A DNA stretch of 45,494 nt, taken from positions 1 to 45,494 of the forward strand of contig JAJEEK010000097.1 in assembly GCA_022821065.1 (NCBI GenBank), written 5' to 3'. Positions 25,860 through 34,507 of the stretch are shown in pieces (position 1 is the stretch's first letter; the number at the start of each line of letters is the position of its first letter). The stretch comes from Candidatus Poribacteria bacterium (lineage in GTDB: Bacteria > Poribacteria > WGA-4E > WGA-3G). Position numbers and translations under genes: made by a program. The notes under the pieces are model-generated. The model did no database searches. It was not told the origin of the DNA and saw only the letters and a program-made list of their open reading frames with translations.

Positions 25860-28800
25860 ATGCAGCACAAACTCTGCGCAAATTGTGGGTTTTTGAATCC
25901 ATCGTTCAAATTTTGCGGTGAATGCGGTACACCGCTCAATGCTACTTCGCGCCCACGTGAATTGTCAGCAGCGGATACAACCGCCATTGAACAGGCACTA
26001 CCACACGGCGCGGAACGCCGACAACTCACTGTCCTTTTCTGCGATATTGTTGACTCCACAGCATTCACCGAAAAACTCGATCCCGAAGAACTCCGAAACC
26101 TATTAGAGATATATCGGACATGTATCATGGAGGTGGTCTTAGCACAAAACGGACACATTGCACGCTACTTCGGGGACGGTATACTCGTCTATTTCGGTTA
26201 CCCCGCCGCACATGAAGATACAGCACACCGCGCCGTGAGGGCTGCACTCGGCATCGTCGCCGCTATTAAAACACTAAACCCGTACCTCCATACAACCTTC
26301 GGTGTAGAGATCAACGTCCGCATTAGCATTGATACAGGGCGTGTCGTCGTCTGGCACATCTCGGCGCAGGAATCCCCGGAAGCCATCGACATCGTCGGTA
26401 AAACACCGAACCTCGCCGCAAGGATGCAAAAACTCGCATCACCGGATACCATCGTGATTGGTGATACAACACACCAATTGGTTGACGGCTTTTTTGAATG
26501 CGATGCGCTCGGGGCATCCGAACTACGCGGTATTTCGCAACCCGTCAACATCTATCAGGTGTCCGGTGAATTCCCCGCCCAAAGCCGACTCGATATCGCT
26601 AGTGAGAGCGGACTCACACCGCTGATCGGACGTAAACATGAGGTCGAACACCTTAAACAGAGTTGGACACAGGCACTCGCAACGAATGGACAAGCACTCC
26701 TTATTGAAGGCGAAGCCGGGATCGGAAAATCGAGATGTGTACAACTCATTCAGGAATACGTTGAGAACCATCCAGAGGCAGTGACTTTAGAAGGTAGATG
26801 CTCGCAATACTACCAGAACAGTCCACTGTACCCTATTCTTTCGCTGTTCCAAGAACACGTCGTACAGTTCACAAATACCGACACCGCACAAGCAAGGCTC
26901 GAAAAACTCGAAAATTTACTCCAAGACTATAGCGTTCCAACTGTCGAACAGAACGCAAACACGCAAGCGCATATACCAGAAACTTTGCCACTCCTCGCCG
27001 AATTATTGGAGATACCTTTTGAAATACAACGCCAAACAGAAACCGGTATCGGTATCCATCCCTATAGCCGACCGATTGAACAGGACACGTACCCTTCCGG
27101 ATGGAGGCGCAGACAACGACGACAACAGACGCTCGAAGTACTCGTCCAAGTACTCCTGAAAATGTCAGAACAGAAACCGATCCTCTTCATCGTAGAGGAC
27201 CTTCACTGGATCGATCCGTCAAGTATCGAATTCCTGACACTTTTAATCGCACGCATCGAAAACGCTCGAATCTTCGTCGTTTTGTCCTGCCGTTCAGACA
27301 CACACCATTTTCGGAACAGTGCACAATCCAATGAAGAACAAAACACACAGACGCTCACAGACGGGCAATTGGCAAACAATACCGTTGATAAAGAAACCCT
27401 GAAGAAACTGCTGCAACCCGCATGGGCAAATACACTACGCTTGGAACCACTCACACCGCCGCAGGTGGAAACAATGATCCAACACGTTGCAGGCGATACA
27501 CAATTACCACCAGACTTATTGACAAAAATCGTCGAAATGACGGAGGGGGTTCCACTATTCGTCGAAGAACTCACACAAATGATGCTCGAAGGCGATACCT
27601 TAACACTGTCTTCGGATATGACGAACGCAAGCAGCCCAACGGCACAAACAGTAACTGTCCCTGTAACACTACAAGACCTGCTGACAGCCCGATTAGATGA
27701 ACTCGGTTCCGTCAAGGAGATCGTACAACTCGGCGCAACGCTCGGAAGAGAATGGACAGCCGAACTCCTCCATAAGATCGCCTCCGGCGTTGAACTCGGA
27801 AACGATACTTTTACTGATTTCGCAGCACTGAAGGCTGAACTCGACACATTAGTAAACGCCTACATTCTCAATCGAGACAAGGTCGCTGATAACCAGTTCC
27901 GCTATACCTTTAGACATCCGCTGCTACGCGAGACAGCGTATCAAGCACTTCTAAAGAGCAAACGACAGCAGTACCATCAACAGATCGCAGAGGTCCTCCA
28001 AAGCGAAGACGGCTTCCAACCTGAACTCGTCGCCTATCATTATACCGAAGCTGGGCTCTCAGAAAAAGCGATCGATTATTGGCACCGAGCCGCACACCGC
28101 TCCTTAGAACGCTCCGCAAACGTTGAGGGTGTCCGACATATTATGCAAGGGTTAGCAGCACTCGAAACACTCGCAAAGAGCGTCAACACACCGGAGGAAC
28201 ACGAAGCCGTCAAACAGCGTGAACTCGAACTGCAAACGACACTCGGCACAGCACTCATCGCAACCAAAGGGTACGCCTCCCCAGAGGTAGAAGTCGCCTA
28301 CACACGCGCACGCGAACTACTCGAAACACTCGAAAAAACGGAGGCATCCGCTTCAAAAGATGAACCCGATACCTCGCTCGATGAGATAAAAGACCTCCGC
28401 TTCCCGATACTGTTCGGATTATGGCTCTCACATGTCGTCCGTGGACGACTCCTCTCCGCACGTGAACTCGGTGAAGCCTGTGTCGCTATCGCAAAGCAAG
28501 CAGAAAACCAAGCCTTTGAAGTTGAAGCGCATCGCGCACTCGGCGCAACACTCTACTATTTGAGCGAATTCAAAAGTGCATTAGCACACATGGAGAAAGG
28601 TATTGAATACTATCAACCACAGCACCACCATTCAGTGCCAGACTTCCTACACTACGTCGCTGAACCCGGCATGACGCTACTCGCCTATTCCGCACCCGTA
28701 CTGTGGTGCCTCGGCTACCCCGTACAAGCGGAAGAACGGCTTAACAAAGCAATGGTGATCGGAAAAGATTCGAACCACCCATTTAGTGAGGCGGTATCGC

Positions 28801-29474
28801 TCCATTTTAAAACCGTCTTCTATCAATACCGAGGTGAAGTGGTGGAAGTAGATACCGCAGCAATGCAGATGCTACAGATATGTCGGGAACACGCGTTTTC
28901 CGGATGGGAAGCCGCCGCACTCGTAATGAAAGGATGGACAATCGCAGAGCAGGAACACCCTGAAGAAGGCATCGCAATGATTCGGAAAGGTATCGCCGCA
29001 TGGGAAGAAACGCGGGCTGAAGTACTCCTGCCGCTCTTCCTCGCCCTGCTCGCACAAGCATATCAACGCGCCGGACAATACAGCTTGGCACTACAAACGC
29101 TTGATACCGCATTAGTTGTTATTACACGCACCGGCGAACGCACCTATGCCGCTGAACTAACGCGACGGAAGGGTGAACTCTACCTGATCCTCGCAGAGAA
29201 AGTCGAGGCTTACAGCAACGAGAATACCGCAGCGACGATCGCACAAGCTGAAACCTACTTTCTTGAAGCCTTGACTATCGCACAACGCCAAGACGCAAAA
29301 TCGTGGGAACTCCGAGCTGCACTCAGTCTCAGTGAACTATGGGGCACGCAAAACCGAAGTAAAGACGCGTATAACCTACTAAAACCGATATACGCATGGT
29401 TCTCAGAAGGTTCGGATACAAAAGACCTTATCCGCGCCAAAAACCTTCTAAAGGAATTAGAAGCACTCGCGTAA
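25860..29474 (+). CDS. Class III nucleotide cyclase fused to AAA-type ATPase and TPR domains
   Basis: 1204 residues. N-terminal zinc ribbon (C6, C9, C19, C22). Class III cyclase domain at about 55-235, with metal-binding aspartates in 'LTVLFCDIVDST' and 'ARYFGDGILVYFGYP' and the transition-state residues in 'VGKTPNLAARMQ'. ATPase domain from about 260, Walker A 'EGEAGIGKS' at about 282-290, and Walker B-like 'ILFIVEDLHWID'. Then winged-helix-like and long TPR regions (about 700-1200). It resembles MalT/AfsR-like signal proteins fused to a cyclase. The usual substrate-specifying Lys appears as Arg in 'HIARYFGDG', so activity needs testing. It is presumably a cytoplasmic sensor making cAMP or a related signal; the Crp-type gene nearby is a possible reader. 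Confidence 0.9.
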   Translation: MQHKLCANCGFLNPSFKFCGECGTPLNATSRPRELSAADTTAIEQALPHGAERRQLTVLFCDIVDSTAFTEKLDPEELRNLLEIYRTCIMEVVLAQNGHIARYFGDGILVYFGYPAAHEDTAHRAVRAALGIVAAIKTLNPYLHTTFGVEINVRISIDTGRVVVWHISAQESPEAIDIVGKTPNLAARMQKLASPDTIVIGDTTHQLVDGFFECDALGASELRGISQPVNIYQVSGEFPAQSRLDIASESGLTPLIGRKHEVEHLKQSWTQALATNGQALLIEGEAGIGKSRCVQLIQEYVENHPEAVTLEGRCSQYYQNSPLYPILSLFQEHVVQFTNTDTAQARLEKLENLLQDYSVPTVEQNANTQAHIPETLPLLAELLEIPFEIQRQTETGIGIHPYSRPIEQDTYPSGWRRRQRRQQTLEVLVQVLLKMSEQKPILFIVEDLHWIDPSSIEFLTLLIARIENARIFVVLSCRSDTHHFRNSAQSNEEQNTQTLTDGQLANNTVDKETLKKLLQPAWANTLRLEPLTPPQVETMIQHVAGDTQLPPDLLTKIVEMTEGVPLFVEELTQMMLEGDTLTLSSDMTNASSPTAQTVTVPVTLQDLLTARLDELGSVKEIVQLGATLGREWTAELLHKIASGVELGNDTFTDFAALKAELDTLVNAYILNRDKVADNQFRYTFRHPLLRETAYQALLKSKRQQYHQQIAEVLQSEDGFQPELVAYHYTEAGLSEKAIDYWHRAAHRSLERSANVEGVRHIMQGLAALETLAKSVNTPEEHEAVKQRELELQTTLGTALIATKGYASPEVEVAYTRARELLETLEKTEASASKDEPDTSLDEIKDLRFPILFGLWLSHVVRGRLLSARELGEACVAIAKQAENQAFEVEAHRALGATLYYLSEFKSALAHMEKGIEYYQPQHHHSVPDFLHYVAEPGMTLLAYSAPVLWCLGYPVQAEERLNKAMVIGKDSNHPFSEAVSLHFKTVFYQYRGEVVEVDTAAMQMLQICREHAFSGWEAAALVMKGWTIAEQEHPEEGIAMIRKGIAAWEETRAEVLLPLFLALLAQAYQRAGQYSLALQTLDTALVVITRTGERTYAAELTRRKGELYLILAEKVEAYSNENTAATIAQAETYFLEALTIAQRQDAKSWELRAALSLSELWGTQNRSKDAYNLLKPIYAWFSEGSDTKDLIRAKNLLKELEALA

Positions 29475-29478
29475 AGGA

Positions 29479-29623
29479 GTAACCAGTTACCAGTGGCCAG
29501 TAACCAGTTAAGAGGTGTTAGGATAAACTTTAACCAAGAACTCGCGCCCATTTTTAAATATCGGAAATCAAGTTCTTGGTTAAATTCTCTTTTCTGGAAA
29601 CTGTTAACTGTTAACTGTTAACT
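29479..29623. repeat. Heptamer inverted-arm repeat before the isomerase-like gene
   Basis: The left arm (29479-29513) has units GTAACCA, GTTACCA, GTGGCCA, GTAACCA. The right arm (29596-29623) has GTTAACT three times. An inner perfect 14-bp inverted repeat TTTAACCAAGAACT / AGTTCTTGGTTAAA is at 29529-29542 and 29571-29584. The right arm ends 8 bases before ATG 29632. Confidence 0.75.
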
Positions 29624-29631
29624 TGAAAAAT

Positions 29632-30492
29632 ATGAGACTCGGCATCGTTGGACTCTGCGGTGATTTCCGCACACTAACAGCAGAACAGATCGAAAACATC
29701 AAGGCTCTGGAATTTACAGGTTTAAGTTTCCATTTCCGCAGCGCAGAGATACCCGCTGTGCCACCAGACGCGTGTACGCGTTGTGTAGAAATACTGGAAG
29801 CAGCGAAACTCGACCTCGTGCAATTCGGTATCACTTACGACGAATGCCTCTTTCACCCAGATACCGCTGTCCGAGAAGCCGCGATCGCAAGCGTCCAACG
29901 CGGCATGGCAACCGCAGCCGCTCTCAACGCACACCATTACCTGTTCCGTCCGGGCAGTCTTAACCCTGACGGTGCTTGGACATCGCATCGGGACAACTAT
30001 CTCCCAGAATCAATGGAACGCTTGATTGAGACACTGAAACCGATCGCAGAACACGCCGAACAACACGAACTCACGCTCGTTATGGAGACACACGCCGTCT
30101 CCATCATGGATTCACCGGAAACTTGTCGCGAAATCGTTGAAAAGATCGGTTCCGAACGATTACGCATCGTTATGGATTTTGTCAATCATTTCCAAACACT
30201 GCGACAGGTCTACAATAGCGAAGATCGCCTTAACCACATCTTCGACGTGATGGGGCCCGTCGCACCCATGGCACACATCAAAGACATCAGCGTTCAGAAC
30301 GGACTCGTACTCCATCTCAATGAAGAGGTGCCCGGTGAAGGGGAGTTGGATATCGGTGTGGCACTCAAACGTTTCGATGCCCTCTATCCCGACGGATACG
30401 GCTTGATAGAACATCTACCCACAGAGAAGATCCCGCTCGCAAATACCAACGTCCGACGCATCGCCGCCGAAAATGGAGTCAATATCTATTAA
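29632..30492 (+). CDS. Sugar phosphate isomerase/epimerase-like TIM-barrel protein
   Basis: 286 residues from ATG 29632; an in-frame TTG at 29623 lies in the repeat arm and is less likely. The xylose-isomerase-like TIM barrel (AP_endonuc_2) shows 'LGIVGLCGDFRTL', 'FTGLSFHFRSAEIP', 'LTLVMETHAVSIMDSPETCR' (metal-ligand Glu), 'LRIVMDFVNHFQTLRQV' (Asp, His), 'MAHIKDISV' (His) and 'VPGEGELDIGVALKRFD'. Such enzymes isomerise or epimerise sugars or inositols using a divalent metal; the substrate is unknown. There is no Shine-Dalgarno; the leader is a heptamer repeat. Confidence 0.85.
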   Translation: MRLGIVGLCGDFRTLTAEQIENIKALEFTGLSFHFRSAEIPAVPPDACTRCVEILEAAKLDLVQFGITYDECLFHPDTAVREAAIASVQRGMATAAALNAHHYLFRPGSLNPDGAWTSHRDNYLPESMERLIETLKPIAEHAEQHELTLVMETHAVSIMDSPETCREIVEKIGSERLRIVMDFVNHFQTLRQVYNSEDRLNHIFDVMGPVAPMAHIKDISVQNGLVLHLNEEVPGEGELDIGVALKRFDALYPDGYGLIEHLPTEKIPLANTNVRRIAAENGVNIY

Positions 30493-30498
30493 TGGAGG

Positions 30499-30612
30499 AG
30501 TCACCAGTTACCAGTGGTCAGTAACCAGTTAAGAGAGGTGTTTTTGATAGGGTGTTTCCCCAGATAACATAGTATTTCTTTTCTGGAAACTGTTAACTGG
30601 CAACTGGCAACT
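30499..30612. repeat. Heptamer inverted-arm repeat before the 851-residue protein
   Basis: The left arm (30499-30534) has CAGTTAC, CAGTGGT, CAGTAAC, CAGTTAA units. The right arm (30585-30612) has GTTAACT, GGCAACT, GGCAACT. The layout is nearly identical to 29479-29623, including TTTTCTGGAAACT at the start of the right arm. The arm ends 8 bases before ATG 30621. Confidence 0.75.
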
Positions 30613-30620
30613 TGAAAAAC

Positions 30621-33176
30621 ATGTTCAAAAATACACGCATCACACAACGCTTTTGGGCGTATATACTGACCGCTATCTTTTTCTCCCTTACGCTTCTACC
30701 GGCAGTATTCGCGCAAGAAGAAACGGTCACGGACGCTGTTACAGAAGGGGCACGCAGTATCTGGCCACAGGTAAGGCTCTACGGTGGTGTGACCCTGATT
30801 GTCTTTCTGTTCACCGGTTTCTTCTACATCATAAGACTCTTTCGGAAAGATAAACTCTTAAAGACGCTCCTGAATAAGTATGTCGTTTTTCAGATGAAGG
30901 ATGCAAATAAACGGTATCGCGGCACGATGCGACTTGAGTTCACAGGTATGGAAATTATCTCCGAGGAATCCAGACAACGTGGGCACGCGCCAAGTTATAT
31001 CTTCACAAGCAAGGAACGTCAAGACCAAATTGTCGCATATATCCGCTATCATGACGCAATGAACGAGCGTGAACTGCGCGAACGCGCCTGGGAACTTGAG
31101 CGCGTCTACCATCCACCACTCCTCTACAAAATAAGACGGAAAATCCGAAACATGTTCGTCGCGCTCGCAGAAGCCTCAAAAAATGCTATCAGTATGGCGT
31201 TTCAAGGGGTCCGCAGAAGTCTCGGAACGCGCTTCGATCAGTATAACCAAGCGTACCGACAGGCACTCAACAGAAATAACGCAGATGTTACCGGACTTAG
31301 CGAACTCGATGAGACCACCGACTACCTCGAAGAGCAGGAAGTCTATGAACGTCTGATTGAACGGCTCGTCGGCACACGTATCAAAGTTCGCACTGAAACA
31401 GGCGAATATACCGCTATCCTCAAAGATTATAATAAGGATCACATAGCCTTAATGGACGTGAAAGACAAAGACAACAACGGCTACAAAGATGATTGGGGAT
31501 ATGAAATCGAGTATAAACAAAACTTAGATAAGCTGAACCGCCGCGATGACCGCGGCTTGCGCTGTCGCATCGAAGACGGTGACGAAAAAGGAGACTTTAT
31601 CGTCTTTGAAAACAATACGCCGTATCAGATCCGACTCGGGAAGATCGTGTTTTTTGATGGACCACCACAATGGGTTTGGGACGCTGAGTTCAAAAAATAT
31701 ACGATCAACGCCTTCAGTGTTCAGAAACTCCGAATCCGATTAGTTGCCAAACATAAGGTCGGTCCATTCGATCGCGTTGCCAAACCAGAACAACTCACGG
31801 TCAGACATTACAAAAAATTTAGGATCAACTTCCGCTCTTTTCGTGATGCCGATATAATTTTCCCGCGCACACGCTGCACAATTATTGAAAGCGCAGAAAA
31901 ATATCAACCCGAACTTTTCAGTCTAAGCGGCTTGACAGACGCGATCTTAGACATGAGCGATACAGAGGACATCGCCATCGCAGATAAGGAAGGCAAACCC
32001 ATCCACGGGATAAACGTCGTTCACGGCTATGTAACCAACGTCAACGAAGAACGCATCGATCTGAAGACGATCGACACCAGTTATAGTCGACGGTGGGATA
32101 TTGAAAATGCCTTCCGCAGTTTTGATAACAGATTCCGTCGCGGGTTTCCGCTCCACAAAAGGCTAATGCCGACAAATCGCGCCAAAATCACCGCACACGC
32201 CGAAATTGTTGAGCAGATACACAGCAATCCGCTTCGGCACGAGGCGTTAGCACCGCTCGTCTATCCCCAGAACCGAACCCTAAATACAGCAGAACAGCGC
32301 AAACGCCGACGAAAACTGATCCGAAACCGAGTTGCCGGAAGCATAAACGCTGTCGTTAACAGCAAATTCTTCAAACCCGATACCGGAGTCACCAGAATCC
32401 CAGGTGTCACCCGCTCAGAAGTACAAATGGCGATGCCACTGAAACTCATGGCACTCACCGGGAACATGTCTACAGTCGAGTACCCTGTCCTCGAACGTTT
32501 CGAGTACATTCAAGAACATCATATACTCTATAGCGAAGTCCAAGACTTACGAACCGATAGACTCCCGAAAACCGATATTTTGTGGATCGGGAACGGTGAA
32601 ATCTACAAATCCGGCTATCGTTTAAATATCGATGCCGAACACCGGATCAAAAACTTTGTCAGCCAAGGCGGCGTCGTCATCGTCTCCGGGCAAGACGTCA
32701 AAGCAAGTGCTAAGCAGCGCCGCGGAACCGGATGGATACCTGAACCGCTCACCGGTATCGAGTGTGACGAAACTTATGAACTCTTTCCGACATTACAAGG
32801 AAAACGCTCACGGATCTTTCAACGCCCGAATCCAATAAACGGAAATCACCACGCCGACCCAAACGCAATGGACCAACCGCTGATCCGACTTGATGATATG
32901 TGGCTCGATCCACTCGGAAAATGGACACCGCTCGCGAAAACCAACACGGCAGCAGCCGGGCTAAAGGACGAGTTTGAGGACGCATCCGCTCTCCTGCTCC
33001 TGCCATTTCAGAAGGGGTTATACATCGTCACCAGTTTGAAAAATGAGACGGAAGCGGACGTGAAAATCAACGATAAAATCATGGAAAACCTGCTCCACTT
33101 CTCTGTCAGATGGATCGACAAACAACGTTCCCCGCGCAAACCACAGAGCGGAGCTACAAACCAACGATTCCACTAA
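30621..33176 (+). CDS. Large membrane-associated protein of unknown function
   Basis: 851 residues from ATG 30621 (an in-frame TTG at 30612 is less likely). There is a signal-like segment (about 8-31, ending PAVFA) and a clear transmembrane helix (about 51-71, GGVTLIVFLFTGFFYIIRLF). The large remainder is soluble, charged and probably cytoplasmic. A segment at about 235-280 (ERLVGTRIKVRTETGEYTAI, LKDYNKDHIALMDV) reads like an Sm/LSm-type small barrel. A late segment at about 652-695 (DILWIGNGEIYKSGYRLNID, 'FVSQGGVVIVSGQD') resembles the Rossmann-like DUF4159/ThuA fold. No enzyme motif is obvious. It has no Shine-Dalgarno and a repeat leader. It ends 14 bases before the convergent lpxK. I do not recognise the family. 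Confidence 0.75.
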   Translation: MFKNTRITQRFWAYILTAIFFSLTLLPAVFAQEETVTDAVTEGARSIWPQVRLYGGVTLIVFLFTGFFYIIRLFRKDKLLKTLLNKYVVFQMKDANKRYRGTMRLEFTGMEIISEESRQRGHAPSYIFTSKERQDQIVAYIRYHDAMNERELRERAWELERVYHPPLLYKIRRKIRNMFVALAEASKNAISMAFQGVRRSLGTRFDQYNQAYRQALNRNNADVTGLSELDETTDYLEEQEVYERLIERLVGTRIKVRTETGEYTAILKDYNKDHIALMDVKDKDNNGYKDDWGYEIEYKQNLDKLNRRDDRGLRCRIEDGDEKGDFIVFENNTPYQIRLGKIVFFDGPPQWVWDAEFKKYTINAFSVQKLRIRLVAKHKVGPFDRVAKPEQLTVRHYKKFRINFRSFRDADIIFPRTRCTIIESAEKYQPELFSLSGLTDAILDMSDTEDIAIADKEGKPIHGINVVHGYVTNVNEERIDLKTIDTSYSRRWDIENAFRSFDNRFRRGFPLHKRLMPTNRAKITAHAEIVEQIHSNPLRHEALAPLVYPQNRTLNTAEQRKRRRKLIRNRVAGSINAVVNSKFFKPDTGVTRIPGVTRSEVQMAMPLKLMALTGNMSTVEYPVLERFEYIQEHHILYSEVQDLRTDRLPKTDILWIGNGEIYKSGYRLNIDAEHRIKNFVSQGGVVIVSGQDVKASAKQRRGTGWIPEPLTGIECDETYELFPTLQGKRSRIFQRPNPINGNHHADPNAMDQPLIRLDDMWLDPLGKWTPLAKTNTAAAGLKDEFEDASALLLLPFQKGLYIVTSLKNETEADVKINDKIMENLLHFSVRWIDKQRSPRKPQSGATNQRFH

Positions 33177-33190
33177 TGTCTCGCACTTCT

Positions 33191-34357
33191 CTATAGGCGG
33201 GGTTCCAAACCCCGCCAAATCTGCGAACCGTCCGACAACAGCACTTCATCAAACTTCTCAACCCCGTCCTTAATAACCAAGGCAATCTCAAGTACAACTA
33301 TCACAACTTCCCTATCCGCCACAAGACCCGCCAACTTCTGTTCATCCTTTTGTGTTGTAACAATCAGATCCGCCTCTGATTTCCGAAACGCGGCATCTAT
33401 CTCCGCCATGTCTACCTCAGTATAAACGTGATGATCGGGAAACGCTAATAACGTTACATGCTCTGGCGAATATTGCCTAAGCGTCGCAACAAACGCCTCC
33501 GGGTTCCCTACCCCACAGACAGCGAGAATCCGTTTTCCTGTAAGGGCTTTCGCAGTATGGAGAAGATCTACCTCTTCAAAACTCTGTTTCAGAGCTAAAG
33601 GATAGAGACGCACAGGTTGGTGGACACTCTCCAAAATCAGCGCGTTCGGTGCTAACTGTTGAAATGTCGCTTTAGGGTCTTGCAACATATCAACAGCGTC
33701 CGTATGTGTCAATAGGATAACATCCGCGCGTCGGAGTGCCGTAAAAGGTTCGCGCAAGGTTCCCGCGGGTAATAATCTTTCCCCACACCCCCCTTCCACG
33801 CTTCCAACCGAGTCTCCTCCGACAGGAACGGTGAGAATATCGACATCACGCGCAAGCTGTCGGTGTTGGAACCCATCATCAAGAAGGAGGACATCCACAT
33901 CAAAACGTTCAAGGGCAACCCGTCCCGCCTGATAGCGTCGCCGACCTACAACAATCGGTATACCTCTGAGATGCTTCGCCAACATGTACGCTTCATCGCC
34001 GCTCTCTTTTAGGGTAGCACACACCCGCTCACCATCTGAGACAACCGTTATCTGCTCACGAGACGCGCGTTTATAACCACGCAGCAGAATCGCTACGCGG
34101 ACATTCTCCCGTTGAAGATGTTTCGCAATAGCAATAACAGCAGGTGTTTTTCCCGTCCCACCAACGGCAATATTACCGACACTGATCACTCGACACGGTA
34201 ATCTGCGTGCTTTCAATACACCGAGCACATAAAGTCGGTTTCGTACTGAAACAATTAAACCATAAAACCAACTGAGCGGAATTAATAAGAAACGGATAGG
34301 ACTGAAAAGAAATCGCTGTTGCAGCGAAGCAAGATCAAGAGGGTGTGTGCGTTTCAT
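33191..34357 (-). CDS. lpxK: Tetraacyldisaccharide 4'-kinase LpxK
   Basis: LpxK phosphorylates the 4' position of the lipid A disaccharide at the inner membrane. The 388-residue protein has an N-terminal hydrophobic stretch (about 18-37), Walker A 'VGNIAVGGTGKTP' (about 60-72), 'VAILLRGYKR', 'LLLDDGFQHRQLARDVDIL' and a late 'AFPDHHVYTEVDMAEIDAAF', all typical of the family. The last ten residues, QIWRGLEPRL, and the stop codon are encoded by a GTAGG-type palindrome (33196-33216), so the original C-terminus has been replaced. Downstream of argC and lpxB on the same strand. Confidence 0.93.
   Translation of the reverse strand: MKRTHPLDLASLQQRFLFSPIRFLLIPLSWFYGLIVSVRNRLYVLGVLKARRLPCRVISVGNIAVGGTGKTPAVIAIAKHLQRENVRVAILLRGYKRASREQITVVSDGERVCATLKESGDEAYMLAKHLRGIPIVVGRRRYQAGRVALERFDVDVLLLDDGFQHRQLARDVDILTVPVGGDSVGSVEGGCGERLLPAGTLREPFTALRRADVILLTHTDAVDMLQDPKATFQQLAPNALILESVHQPVRLYPLALKQSFEEVDLLHTAKALTGKRILAVCGVGNPEAFVATLRQYSPEHVTLLAFPDHHVYTEVDMAEIDAAFRKSEADLIVTTQKDEQKLAGLVADREVVIVVLEIALVIKDGVEKFDEVLLSDGSQIWRGLEPRL
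33196..33216. repeat. Palindromic repeat forming the end of lpxK
   Basis: GGCGGGGTT-CCA-AACCCCGCC is a perfect 9-bp hairpin. It encodes the last residues of LpxK, and TAG of the adjoining CTATAG provides the stop (33191-33193 region). It may also work as a transcription barrier between the convergent genes. Confidence 0.7.
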
Positions 34358-34383
34358 GGAAAATAAAATTTAAAAGTAGCGGT

Positions 34384-34454
34384 GTTTTTGCTTGGGTGTT
34401 TCTTCGAGGTTACCCAACCCGCTACGTCGCGAAGTGTTTTTGCTTGGGTGTTTC
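34384..34454. repeat. Two 19-bp direct repeats between lpxB and lpxK
   Basis: GTTTTTGCTTGGGTGTTTC occurs at 34384-34402 and 34436-34454. A third identical copy in reverse complement is at 7918-7936. The spacing here is 52 bases. No coding function. Confidence 0.75.
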
Positions 34455-34507
34455 CCCTAGTAAAGTTGAAAGAAAGTTTCTAACAACTTTAGGCACTTTA
34501 GCGTACT

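Noticed and set aside
27203..27847. Long minus-strand frame (214 codons) opposite the cyclase/ATPase gene
   Set aside because: Serine-rich and valine-rich antisense shadow of a clear plus-strand coding region.
29479..29623. Heptamer arrays as CRISPR
   Set aside because: Units are 7 bp and contiguous, with no spacers, and the arms are inverted; there are no cas genes.
34384..34454. 19-bp direct repeats as attachment sites of an integrated element
   Set aside because: Only 33 bases lie between them and a third copy is far away; no integrase is present.
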